Both the position numbers and the translations under genes were made by a program. Shown piece by piece: positions 52,673 through 63,836 of a DNA stretch of 64,000 bases. This DNA comes from Nitzschia sp. DOCU1 (Eukaryota > Bacillariophyta > Bacillariophyceae > Bacillariales > Bacillariaceae): assembly GCA_951394045.1 (NCBI GenBank), contig OX595990.1:1426001-1490000 (forward strand). The letters run 5' to 3'. How positions within the stretch are numbered: position 1 is the first letter of the stretch; the number at the start of each line of letters is the position of its first letter. Below the pieces are notes generated by a model. The model was not told where the DNA came from. It saw only the letters and a program-made list of their open reading frames with translations, and ran no database searches.

Positions 52673-54322
52673 ATGTACGATAATGCCTACACATGCGCAC
52701 CGCTGTCGAATACCCGAACATTCCCATCCTCATCCATCAAGAATTCATCACGGAAAGGTGATGTCAGGGAAGTGGCTTCGTTTTCCGGAATGGAATTTAT
52801 TGAAGACGGTTTGGGCAAAGTCTCTGTCGGAAACGATACTTCATCAATACCAACGCTTGAGACATTGACTACGGGAGCCTCATCCCTAGAGAAGAAGAAA
52901 CATAAAAATTCGGAGAAAGCAGAGAGCGCTCCACACACACAAAAATCGCATAATGTACTCTATTCCCAAGGACCTCTTCAGCCTCGGAAACAGAACGAAA
53001 ACTTTCTCAGCTGGAGGTCTGATCCTAGCGCTTCATTTAGCGATTGGACAATTGAGGTCGTGACTACCGAGGACGATCACATCACTTGCTCATCATTCTT
53101 TCACTGCCACTCGAATGTGCTTGTCTGGGGACCGAGAAAATCCAATGTATTTGTCAAGTTGTTTCAAGAGCGGATGAGAAGAATGCCACATTCATCAATC
53201 ACTCAGATTGAGTTATCAGAAGCTGAAGCTGAAGCGTTCCCGTTGCTGCTAGACTTTATTTACTGTGAAACGACGCTGTCGCTCTCTGCGGATCAAATTT
53301 GCAACCTTTATCTGCTGGCAGAGAAATTCGAAAACACAATGTTGATGGACGGCATTCAATCTATTGTCGAAAAAGCCCTATCTTTCGAGCAGTCGATTGA
53401 ATTCCTCTCTTGTGCTCGTCACCATCGTCAACGCGACAAACTTGAAAAGTTGGTATTATGCACGAATTCAAAAATCTGTGGGTACCTCGTAGAGTATCCC
53501 AAAGAGGCAAGGAAAGTTCCACCCGAAACGTTGGCTCATATACTTCACCGACGGGCGCAAGTCATGAAGGTCCTTAAAGGTGAAAATCCGAGAAAATTCT
53601 CGGGGCAGTGGGAAAGTGAGAGGTCTCGTCTGCTAAGCACAGTTGTTGCCGAATGTTGCTATCACGCGGTTACACAAGATACAAGAGCTTCACTCCTCAC
53701 GCGACACACTTTTGACCGTCTTGTCAACCCGAAGCACTTGCCAGCATTGGATAGTCAGGCTGCTCTCAAACTATTGCAAGTCGACGGTGTGTTGCAAAAG
53801 AAGAAGGAACGAGGGGATCATTTGGTGGTCACTAGCCCTGATCGGAATTCGTTGAGCTCATTCGAATCTCGCTGCATCCGCGCCTTGGTTTCTGGCTGGA
53901 GAACAATCATCAACGATAATCAAGCATCAATAATGACCGACGTGCTCTCGTCAGTGAATGGCCATGTGCTCGCCGAGATACTTGTCCTTGTATCGAAGCA
54001 ATATGAACGACAGATCGGCTCACAAAGCGGCACGCCACGGGGACATGATATTCTACAAAAGTTACATTCCAATGAATCGAAAACAAGAATCCGAAACGTC
54101 GTGCAATTGGAAATGACGGAAGATGTTTCAAGGGAGGTATCAACTGAGGACAGTTCAATTGTATCTTTAAAATCAACGCCTGACTGGGACGATGGCACTG
54201 GGAGCAGCGGTACAAAAGACATTCAACGTTACGAATACCCCGACGACTTCGATGAGGGCACCATTTTGTATCCAGCTAATCGCTATACCGTTGACAACCG
54301 TGAACGGCTTGTATTCAAATAG
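52673..54322 (+). CDS. BTB/POZ-domain protein, paralogue of the HSF-BTB gene
   Basis: This 549-residue single-exon protein starts at ATG 52673. The first 115 residues are Ser/Thr/Lys-rich with no domain. From about 120, FSDWTIEVVTTEDD begins a BTB fold (FHCHSNVLVWGPRKSNVFVK, LLLDFIYCETTLSLSADQIC, NLYLLAEKFENTMLMDGIQS), then a BACK-like helical part. The stretch SRCIRALVSGWRTIINDNQA then VLAEILVL corresponds to the end of the HSF-BTB protein (GRCLNSIVRDWSETKVTLHN, LLYEILM). Unlike that protein it has no HSF domain and extends about 90 residues further with an acidic tail. A protein-protein adaptor role, possibly dimerising with the HSF-BTB protein, is inference. Confidence 0.8.
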   Translation: MYDNAYTCAPLSNTRTFPSSSIKNSSRKGDVREVASFSGMEFIEDGLGKVSVGNDTSSIPTLETLTTGASSLEKKKHKNSEKAESAPHTQKSHNVLYSQGPLQPRKQNENFLSWRSDPSASFSDWTIEVVTTEDDHITCSSFFHCHSNVLVWGPRKSNVFVKLFQERMRRMPHSSITQIELSEAEAEAFPLLLDFIYCETTLSLSADQICNLYLLAEKFENTMLMDGIQSIVEKALSFEQSIEFLSCARHHRQRDKLEKLVLCTNSKICGYLVEYPKEARKVPPETLAHILHRRAQVMKVLKGENPRKFSGQWESERSRLLSTVVAECCYHAVTQDTRASLLTRHTFDRLVNPKHLPALDSQAALKLLQVDGVLQKKKERGDHLVVTSPDRNSLSSFESRCIRALVSGWRTIINDNQASIMTDVLSSVNGHVLAEILVLVSKQYERQIGSQSGTPRGHDILQKLHSNESKTRIRNVVQLEMTEDVSREVSTEDSSIVSLKSTPDWDDGTGSSGTKDIQRYEYPDDFDEGTILYPANRYTVDNRERLVFK

Positions 54323-54456
54323 GAAGCAACATTATGGAACCCTCAAGCTGCCTATGATAAGCATAATAGGAAAAATTATCACATGATTACGATTACTGAC
54401 TGTGATGACTTTCCATAGCGGGCAAAACTTCGCAGCGAAACTTCATTCCACGCCAA

Positions 54457-55083
54457 CTATTGACGTCGGAGGCCTTGTTTTGTCAAATCCGGCTGCATGT
54501 TTGCAACTCGGCCTTGATCTGTAATTATTCCCAGATCTCGAAGCTTTCCCGTCTTTAAGTGATTACGAGTCTCCACAGCATTCTCGCCTGTAAACATTGC
54601 CTCCACTTGACAATATGGAATAATGAGGTGCGAGCCTGCATCCAATAGGCCGCCCTGTATCGTCATATGCAAATAGGAAGCACAGCCCGGCAGTACTTGT
54701 ATGCCATCGAAGTTGCCACTCTCCACCCATTCGAAACCTAACCTTTCACATGCCTCCTTTTTGTCCATATCCCGGCCCGAGTTGCCGCCCAGGATACTTA
54801 CCAACTCAATATGCTTGTCAGTTAGCAGCTGCAGCACCCCGAATGGTTTTCGAAGTAAATTTTCTTCCGTCAGTGTCTCGCGATAAATTCCGAGGGACCA
54901 GACCCGATTCGGCTGCACCGATACCGGTGTAGCGTATGTTAAAATATTCATGTTGGTAGTCCCATCTTTGTTGAGAGTAGCGAGCGAATACGTCGGGACG
55001 TCCAACAACGGGGGAGTCGTTGTTGGCTGCAATGCAACGGCATAGAAGACCGTCTGGAACAAGAGCACTGTAGTGAAGATCAT
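54457..55083 (-). CDS. Flavin-reductase-like (FMN-binding split-barrel) protein with signal peptide
   Basis: 208 residues from ATG 55083. MIFTTVLLFQTVFYAVALQP is a signal peptide; an in-frame GTG upstream is not a likely start. The body fits the flavin-reductase-like split barrel: YSLATLNKDGTTNMNILTYA, TPVSVQPNRVWSLGIYR, ENLLRKPFGVLQLLTDKHIE and LVSILGGNSG, followed by the variable second half (GCASYLHMTIQ, GSHLIIPYCQVEAM). Members bind FMN and reduce it with NAD(P)H or modify related substrates; the substrate here is unknown. The N-terminus suggests ER or plastid import. Confidence 0.75.
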   Translation of the reverse strand: MIFTTVLLFQTVFYAVALQPTTTPPLLDVPTYSLATLNKDGTTNMNILTYATPVSVQPNRVWSLGIYRETLTEENLLRKPFGVLQLLTDKHIELVSILGGNSGRDMDKKEACERLGFEWVESGNFDGIQVLPGCASYLHMTIQGGLLDAGSHLIIPYCQVEAMFTGENAVETRNHLKTGKLRDLGIITDQGRVANMQPDLTKQGLRRQ

Positions 55084-55578
55084 TGTAAAGGAAGTGGTCG
55101 AAATAACTCTGGACAGATGGATTGCAATTGATTCTTCTGTTGTGAAGTTCTTCGGAAGCGAAAACCTATGTCGCCACTTTTCTGGGACGATCTTTTCGTT
55201 CTGCGTGTGGCGAGAAAGAAATCCACTCCGATCGTTGTTCACTCCAGTTGGTCGAAGACTGAATCGACTACAGGTATTACGTATCCTTTGTACACTGCGA
55301 TACGAAGCATACTGGTAATGGCACGGATAGCTCGGTCATCACGGCGGTCATCCATCGTCCGGCCAAATTTGGTGAAGTACAATTTCTACGTGGAACCCCG
55401 TAGAAACGAAACAACTAACCGCCTTCCCATTGATGCTCGCGCCAAGCAATCCATCAGCCGCCGACGAGATGTGCTCTCGAAGAGAGAGGCCCAGAGCTCT
55501 GCAGTAAAAGTATTGCCGGTTGTGAAAACCCGTAGACGACAAAGTAATTTCCTTTTGATATTAGACTAGACTGCAATC
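55084..55578. other. Intergenic between divergent genes
   Basis: 495 bp shared promoter region of the flavin-reductase-like gene (minus) and the acidic-tail gene (plus). A plus-strand frame at 55168-55569 is basic, has no family features and antisenses the leader; I do not accept it as a gene. Confidence 0.5.
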
Positions 55579-56052
55579 ATGGCTGAATTAATGTTTGGAC
55601 TTGGCCAGACCAAGAAGAAGGTAAGATCAAGAATTTGCCTGTCGGCCGGTGGATTTCCGACAGTACGGCTAACAGCCATATCTTTTTGCTTTCTTGTCTG
55701 TGTGTCGTAGAAAGAGACTGAGGCAAAAGTCCGGCAGACTAAGAAGGATTTGAAGGATGTCAACATTACGGATACAATTGAAAAGGACATCCGAAAGGAG
55801 CAACATACTCGTGAGCAAAAGTGGAAGGCGACTGGGCGGGATCAAATTAAGCAGAACACGAACTTTGATATGGCGCGCTCATTGTTTGGTGGAGGTGGTC
55901 CAGCTCCTGCACGAGATGAGGAAGAAGAGGAGGAGGTTGAAGAAGTCGTAGAAGAGATCGTTGAAGAGGTTGAACAATTGGAGGTAGCCGATGACGAAGA
56001 AGCAGAGGAAGGAGAGGCAGAGGAGGAAGAATACGAAGAAGAGGAGGAATAG
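55579..56052 (+). CDS. Small protein with highly acidic C-terminal tail
   Basis: Exons 55579-55620 and 55711-56052 (90-bp intron, GTAAGA to CGTAG, phase 0), 127 residues. MAELMFGLGQTKKK is followed by a basic helix (KETEAKVRQTKKDLKDVNIT, DTIEKDIRKEQ), a short FDMARSLFGGGGPAP linker and about 45 residues that are mostly Glu. The short first exon plus splice consensus support the model. Basic-then-polyacidic layouts occur in histone chaperones and ribosome- or tubulin-associated factors, but I recognise no family. Confidence 0.65.
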
Positions 56053-57693
56053 AATTAATAATGATTTTCACTTCGGAAGACACGCCGTTGCGAAAGCTTG
56101 GGCCTGTTCCTTGCTTGCGTTATTCCGCGACTGTGCTACCTGTTTTCCAGGGAATCAACGAAAATAGAATCTAATTTGATCAGAAATACACTTCACACTG
56201 CCGGATCGTCACTCTTTAATAGTATTCATCGCCGAGTGCTAAGATTCCGCATAGCACAGCTTGTCTAGTAGTCCAGTGTTTAATTCTTTGTGGATCCCCC
56301 ACGGGGCCGCGAGGAGTCACGTTGCCTCGCGAGCTAGGGTAGAGATTTTTGGTTTGTCATAAGAGTAAAATCCAGACGACCACCGCAGGCTATTCATATC
56401 GAGACCCCAGCCTACACCCTCTGCAAACCTACATCTCTCTCTCTCTCTGCCTCTCTACTACGCCAACCTTGGTAGCAAGAGACTAGCTCTACGCTGCGTC
56501 AGGATCTTATCTTATGACGGGAGCTGGACTACTCAAATAACGAGTGAATGACGGGCGACCCGATGAAGTCGTAGGAGTCATACTTTGTTGTCCAGCAGGC
56601 GCGCGGGCAACAACCACGCTCCGCCATCCATCCTCATCGTCCGCGCCTCCATCCATTGATTCATTCCTTCCTCCTTCCACATATCTTTTTTGGATATCCA
56701 AAAAACATGCCCAATGGGGGACAAACAGAGGTCGTATCCCTTTCGGTTCCGTTGCCCTTTAGAAGACTCCTTGCGCCGCCCAACATAGAAGGACACCCAA
56801 ACGAAATGCAGCAACGAGGATAAGGTGACATAGAAGGAAAACCCTGCGATGTAATCGCCTAGAACCCCCCACGCTTGCGCTCCTTCATTGATTTGATGCG
56901 GGAATGTACGTCGATTTTCGTTTGTATCTTTTATGGCGCTTCGATTGCTTCGGTGGTTTGCTGCTTTCTGAATCATAATGATCGAAAATATCTGATATAA
57001 TGAGACTGAATCGATTCATGTCGACATTTTGGTTTTGCAAAGGTGAATGATTCAGAGCAGCAAACAAACAAGCTATCCACATAACATGCGACCGGCAGAA
57101 TGATCCCCAGATGAAGACTCAATCTTAGGACACCTTCAGAACACAACGAGTGTTATGAGAAGAAGCAAATTTGTTATTCGTACTGTCAGATGGGTATCAT
57201 TCTGCTTGGTGAGACGTTGAAGAAAAACTGTTGACCATTGACTACTGGCATCGGACATACCGTGACGATTTTCAAATCTCAACTTTAATATACCCTGAGT
57301 CTCGGCTCTATTTGTGGATTGGCTAGGCTCCACGAGTTGTTTGTGGCTTGATCTTTACCCGCTCTTACTTTCTTTGTTTGTTGTCGTTCATGTCCATAGA
57401 AATCGAACGGCCAGCTACATTGCGAAACGCCCACGTGGAATTGAATAACCATCCGATACGAGACAGCTGCCTTGACGAAGTAGCAATATCTTGGTTCTGG
57501 CGTTTCCTCTTGTCGCTCGATGACGTAAGAGTACGCAGCACCGGCAAGCCCGTCTAGTGAAAGCCAAGAGGGAAGGAGGGAACAACACTACAAAGAGACT
57601 AAATGTACAACGATGGATGCTAGATCCGATATTCAACATGCATTTATCCAAGTATTAACATAGTATCCCTTTGTCCTTGAAAAGACACTATAT
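56053..57693. other. Intergenic, 1.6 kb, no gene recognised
   Basis: This stretch contains a CT microsatellite near 56433-56448 and several short frames on both strands without homology or codon bias. It covers the 3' regions of the acidic-tail gene and eEF3. Confidence 0.5.
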
Positions 57694-60600
57694 TTAGAGA
57701 AGATCCTTCTCGAAGGCCAACTCTTCTTCGTCCGAGTCTAGCTTCTCCCCATCCTTAATCTTTTGCTTGATCTTCTTAATGAGGACCTTCTCCTCCTTCT
57801 TCGAGAGCTTCTTCTTTTCTTGCTTGATCTCGACCTTGTTTCCGGCAGCATCCGTCATTTCAGTCAGTTGTTGTTGATCCTCGATCTTGGTGTCTTGCTT
57901 CAACATCCACTCGGCATCTCCCTTGGTTTCGAGGTGACCGGCATCCATGACCCATGTTTCGGGGCACAATTTCGAGACGAACTCATTGTTGTGCGAAATG
58001 ATAATGACACCTCCCTCGAATGTCTCGATAGCACCAGCAAGAGCACCCAAACTCTCCCGATCAAGATAATTGGTAGGCTCGTCCAAAATGACGATGTGCG
58101 GTTGCATCCACATGGCAGCGGCCAACACGACCTTGACCTTTTGTCCTCCGGACAGCGCAGACATACGGTAGTGCGTTCCAAACTCACGAGCCAAGCCGCA
58201 TCCCTCCAAGTGCTCTTCGACGTTCTTCGTCGACAAAGGCTTGATGAACATACCAGCAAGTTGGGCCAGCTTGAGATCCACAGCCTTCATGGCCTTCTCC
58301 CAACCCATCTTCTTCAAAATCTTAGAAGACAAATATTCACCGGAGTCCACGGTCGACCCGGCGTATTTGACCTCATATTCGTATTCCTTGCTCTTGTTCA
58401 TCTTACGTCCTCCAACAAGTTCAGCCACCACCTTCTTGACCTTGGAAATCTTTCCAGAAGCTTCATCGACAATTTGAAGCTCGTAGGGCTTCTTTTGCAT
58501 GGCGATTTCTTCGTCAGTGAACTGCAAAGAAACCTTGACCAAACTCTCCTTGTCTTCACCACCATTGGCGAATCGCCATCGAATGTACTCATTGGGCGTC
58601 TTGGTCAAGTGACTCTCAATGTGGTGGAAAGCGTGTTGGGCGACGTACGCAACGCGGGCGTTCGGGTGCTTCCACACCTCACCCTCTTGAGGCACAATTT
58701 CTCCGACAAGTAGCTTAATCATAGTAGATTTCCCAGCTCCATTCTCTCCGATACAGGCGACACGAGAGCTGAGGGAAACTTGAATGGTGATGTTGAAGAG
58801 GGTGGGCTTCGTGTTTCCGGGGTAGGTGAATGTACAGTCGCTCATCTTCATGAGGGCCTTTCCCTTCGACTTGACACCCTCGATGGGTCCAGGAGCAGGG
58901 AACTTGAATTTCATCTTGGATTCGGAGAAAGAGAAGTAAGAACGGGCAGCGGGGTTGATCTTAACATACTCGTCAAGGTTACCCTTGTAGTTTCGAAGCT
59001 TCAAGTTGTCGAACGACAGGATGTTGGTACAACAGTCGTTCAGCAAGCCAGAGTCGTGACTGACAATGATGGAAGTGACATCCTTCAATGAGTTGAGGTA
59101 AGTTTTGACCCAAGCAACGTTGATGACATCTGGAAAAGCAAGTGGAAGTTAGCTACAAGATCGCAACGGGCCTAAAGCAAACGACGAGTCAAACTTACCC
59201 AAGTGGTTCGTGGGCTCATCCAGCAAAAGAATATCGGCCTGCTGAAGCATGGCTCGGGCCAGAGCCAGCTTCATACGCCATCCTCCGCTGAGCGTGGATA
59301 CAGCGTGGTCAGGCTTGGCCTTTCCGTCGGGGGTGAAACCGACGGTGGCTAGCACCTCACGGATCTTTTCCTTGTCGACTCCCATTGCTTGGATTTTTGG
59401 ATCGGCAGCGACATAGTCAACGCAAGAAAGGTGCGACTGTTCACCTTGAATATCGGCCTCGACGAAAACGGTTCGGACTTGAGTTACATCAGGGAATCCC
59501 TCGACTTGATTGTTGGCGATGGATCTCATCAAAGTGGTCTTTCCACAATCGTTGGGTCCAAGAAGACCATATCGGTGTCCTCGAAGAAGCTTCATCTTAG
59601 TATTGTGAAGAAGAATCTTGGTACCATAAGCAAGAGTGAATTGACAGTTGCAAAGCTCTTCAGCGTCCTCATCCTCATCGTCCTCGTCGGGCATCTCCAA
59701 CATCTTCTCCGCCTCAACGCGAACGACCTCGATATTCTTCGCGGCGTCGTCCTTCGAGTAGTAGGGTTCCATGAAAGGCCCAATGTTCTTCACCCACTGA
59801 AGATCCTCCATAAAGTGCAAGTCCATCATCGTGGTAGCAATGACACATGCGTATTTGATGGTGGCCAATTTTCCAGCCTCGGCATCTTCCGCACTAAAGG
59901 CTTTCTTGAATTCACCTTCCAACTTGGAAACGTCTCCACGGACCGACATTTGCTTGTCGGCCAATCCCTTCAAACGATTCAGTTGGGCAACGGCACGTTG
60001 AGTGACCTCACGGGCCTCAGGGTCGGCAATACTGGTGGCGTTGGTTTCCAAGGCAGGAAGCAACAAAGGAAGGAATGGCGCAGCGCTGATGGGATCGTCG
60101 ACAAGCTTAGACATGTTGTCAATGATGACAGCAGCTTGGCGCTTTGTGGCGGTGGACTTTTCCCGAAGTCCACGCAACAACAACGGAACAACCATGGCAA
60201 GAGCGGGGGATTCAACACTTTGCACAAAAGTGACACCGGCCATTTTGTGCATAATCTCAGGAACTTCCTTGGGCTTGGTGATTGCATCCAAAATCTTTCC
60301 GGTCATGTGCTCGATATCGCGGTTTCCAATAACCTCCAAAGCCTTCTTCATGGCGTCAGTTGCGGCGACCTTAACTTGTTTCTTCGTGTCCCACATGCAT
60401 GCAGTAACTTCGGGAACGATCAAGGGCAATGCATCTCCGAGTTGCTTAGGGGCAACAGCTTGGAATCGGGCAATGCAGCTGAGTGCCAGCTCTCGCGTTT
60501 GCCACTTCTTTTCAACGGGAAGTTCAGCAAAGATGATCGGCAGGAGAGCTTTCATAGCGAAGGGGTTGACATTGTCGCAGATCGCAAAGGCGGCTTCCTT

Positions 60601-61068
60601 GGCAGCATTCTTGACATCGTTGCTTTTAGCAACGGCTTGCTCGAGGCCTGCGAAAGCGGCGAAGGAGGAAATTATGTGAGATTCAGTTTCATGCCAGCAA
60701 TTCCGATACAAAAGCCAAACCACAACACCCGCGACTTCCTGGCACTAGAACCACCTAAAACCGCTACTGCAACAGGCCTCTCGACCAGTCATTGCTCGAT
60801 CCCTCCCCAGAAAATGCAAACAAGAAAACTCACATGCTCCAAGCGCTTCCTTGGTGAAAACTTGGGCAGTCGGGACGCTTTCCGCCAAGGCTTTTACCGT
60901 CTTGAAAGCAGCAATAGCTTCGTTATCATCGCTGGAAGCACATCGTGCTGCTAGAACGGAGGCATTAGCGGCCAAGCCCGACTTTTCAACTCCCTCGGCT
61001 TTGACGGTTTCGACGATAGAAGTCGCATCGTCCACCGTAAGTTTGGAGAATTTTTCTTCAAGAGACAT
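57694..61068 (-). CDS. eEF3: Translation elongation factor 3 (ABC-F type ATPase)
   Basis: eEF3 binds the ribosome and helps E-site tRNA release and translocation; it was first known from fungi. Minus-strand exons: 60834-61068, 59199-60647 and 57694-59129, giving 1,039 residues, close to the fungal length. The HEAT-repeat N-terminus (about 1-310) is followed by a four-helix part, ABC1 with GPNDCGKTT (about 440), signature LSGGWRMKLALARAM and DEPTNHL, and ABC2 with GENGAGKST (about 687), a chromodomain-like insertion (KVVAELVGGRKMNKSKEYEY, EVKYAG), LSGGQKVKVVLAAAM and LDEPTNYLD. The Lys-rich tail ends KLDSDEEELAFEKDLL. A GTAAGC near 61322 and an acceptor near 61095 suggest a 5' UTR intron (inference). 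Confidence 0.95.
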
Positions 61069-63072
61069 TTTGTTCTATATCAATCAGTAAGAATGTCTTA
61101 CTTTGAAAGCAAAGAAAATGAGGGGGTCAGTGGGCAAGTCACGAAGGAGGAATCTTGAAAAAAGAACAAAACAATTCCTTCGAATCTCAAAAAATGACGG
61201 CTCTGAATCCAACCGGCGGCGGGGGTCTCAATTCCTCAGTGTCACACGTCCCCGTTGTAAATATAGAGGTGGCCATGTTCATAGTTCTGAAGCAGGAGGT
61301 TGCATTGGACAAGAATGCTTACCTTAGCGAAGGATGCAAAAAAGTGACCCACTTTTCTTGGGAAGCGGTGATGGACGAGAGGGGTGGTCGGTGGTCGGCG
61401 TTTTCCTTTGGTTGGTGGTTGAATAATCGAGCTTTGCATTTTTCGTGGTTGAGAAACGCGCGAGAGGAAATGACGAACTTAGGAATTACTTTCCTCATGC
61501 CTGGATATATTTCAACTCCCCATTAAGTGACACCGCGGGACGTGGACCAACGAGCTTGCAAAGAGACGAAACACGTGGGCTTCATCTCGACGTGGGAACG
61601 TGCTATTTGGAAGCCCATAACCTATCGGTAGTTATCGAATGGCCAGTATCACGTCTGCTTGTTGTACGATTTTGACGTACTTCGTTCGCGCCCTTCCGCA
61701 AGCCGGGCGCGCTCACGAAAAATGACGCTCACAACTCATCATCATGTTTTCGCAGTATTTGCTGCCGACATGCGACGGAAACGCCAGGAACTGCCGAGCA
61801 CATCTCCAAGGATGCAATCTTCAACAATGCCGGCCCTAGCGATTCATCAGCAACGAAAAGTCTCCACTGTAACTTGCCTTCAACGATCCCCTAGGGGAGA
61901 AAATGTTTCCTATTTGATTTCGATAAGATTCAACAGCTCCAAAGTCAACAGCCGACGCCGTCAAAAAGGAATATCAAGGTCTCAATTCGGGGATGAATTG
62001 AAAACGGTATTCTTGATCGACACGAAATAAGCAAGACGGATTCGTATGATTTGTCATACATTTCGAGCTTTGGATGTCGTAGGATCAAGTTCTCAAATTA
62101 CTTCATCATCACGCCGAGCGAGACCACAATTTGCCAACTGCCTATGTCGTTGATTCCCAAACCCGTTATTGACTGAATCAGCAAAGATAGAAACAGCAAT
62201 CGCAACCCTCTCTTGAATGTCAAATTGTCTTGTGTGTCGGGCGAGACCGATGACTGTTCGAGAACTTCGAGAAATTCTCGTACCAACAACGGCAAGGCTG
62301 TTCCACAGAGTAACGACCAACAATTTATAGAAGCTAGCGAAGGGCCAATGAGGACTAAAATCTCATGCAAGCTGTGTCGGTCGACGAATCAACTAGGCAA
62401 TGCGGTACCGAAACGCCAATTAATTCTGGAAGGCCGGTTGAATCAAGGAGTAAAGCCGGATGGATCCCATCTCAGCAGCTAATGCCTATTGTGTGAAGCA
62501 GATAGTAGAGTATTGAGGACGAACAAAGTGAGCTGAGCTGATGAGCAAGAAGACTAAAACCCTGGTTATATCAGCGATCAAATCCCCTGGTTTGTCACTT
62601 TGGTCTCTTTTTCCCCTGGAATGGTGTGCGTGATGAGAAGAGCTATGATCTACTGCAGAATGGGGGCATAACACCACGACAATCAACCTTTATCATGTTC
62701 TTGAGGGTGAAGTATTAGAATCGGTTTGGCATGTACTAATCTTTGGTACGTTGATTCGCCATTTTCTAGAAGATCTTCGATAATCGATACACTTAAAGTC
62801 AGCGTTATCGGACTATGATACTGTCACATGGGTGGATGGAACGAAACTAAATCCTCCTCGAGGGGCTTGTTATCGGGATCGTCCCTTGAACTATGGCTTC
62901 TTCGTGTGCCACACGAAACCCTCGCTCCGGCCGCTGATCCTTGGCCTTGTGAAATGCCCCGGAGTATATGCATAGGAAGCCAGGGACGATTAGGTGACTA
63001 TGATCTTGGAAGGATCATCGTTGTTTTCCGTCGCTGATTGCGAACCTTTTCAGTGGTACAGTTACAACGGCT
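61069..63072. other. Intergenic, 2.0 kb, eEF3 leader on the left
   Basis: About the first 350 bp probably hold the eEF3 promoter and leader. The remainder has only short frames on both strands with no recognisable family, and no repeats or RNA genes that I could identify. Confidence 0.45.
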
Positions 63073-63836
63073 TTATGCCGCCAAAGCGACAGTGCCAGTC
63101 CGATTGAGGCATTGGAGATTCAACGCAAACTCTTGCCATACGGTGACGTCCAAAACCTTTGATGCACCACATAGTCTCTTCGTCATTTCAGTGACCTGCT
63201 CTTTTGCTTGATCATGCAAACAAAGTTCGTTCGAAACGAAAATCTGATTGTTGAGAACTGCGATTTGAAGGCGAGCCCAATCCCTCGATGGCGTTTTCTC
63301 GGCCAATTCTATTCGTTTTTTGACTTGTGCTAGAAAGATCCCTGCGCAATGAAGCAAGACATGACCCTTTTCACCTGATACCACGCCCGCAATTACATAG
63401 AGAAGTGACATGCTGGTGTAGGATGGATTGGAATTCAAATGCCGCAAACTGGTGAGAGCTGGTTCAATCACTGACGGATCTACTTCACTAGCTCGACTTA
63501 CTTGTACCATATCGCCCAAGCAAACCCGCACGGGCAGCGCATATTCAGGCCCACTGAATTGTTTTCGTCGTCCTCCGGCGCGGTTATAATCAGAAAGCTA
63601 AGGTACAGAAAACGCTCGCTCCTCGAGTCAATCTTATCGAAAGGCGTTTTAAAAGCATCTCGGCTGCAATCTCTCCAATGAAATCTGTACTGAGTTGGGT
63701 CTATAGTGGTATGCACATGGCTTTGCTGTGCCGCCAAATGACATGCCAACGAGATGGACTCCAATGCATCGTACAACCGTCCATCTTGAAAAGCATCCAC
63801 GGCTCGATTGTTCAACTGAACAGCCAATCTGTTCAT
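63073..63836 (-). pseudogene. TPR-like helical-repeat gene with a frameshift
   Basis: Block 1 starts at ATG 63836 (MNRLAVQLNNRAVDAFQDGR, LYDALESISLAC), a TPR-like helix pair found in many diatom proteins. Block 2, in another frame, contains YALPVRVCLGDM, then helices with LARLQIAVLNNQ-type and EFALNLQCLN segments, ending VALAA at 63073. The frames meet near 63538 (NNSVG versus GPEYALPV) and would join if one base were missing; no intron fits. The function of the family is unknown to me. A GTAAGT in the region just upstream (near 63918) may be a leader intron. The gene is either recently broken or mis-sequenced. Confidence 0.55.

Noticed and set aside
55168..55569. Basic 133-codon plus-strand frame
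   Set aside because: It lies antisense to the start of the flavin-reductase-like gene, has no recognised domain, and ends just before the ATG of the next gene; probably leader sequence.
56433..56448. CT microsatellite
   Set aside because: Short, common simple repeat with no sign of function.
57763..60954. Long plus-strand frames opposite eEF3
   Set aside because: They mirror the codon-biased eEF3 exons on the other strand and carry no recognisable domain.
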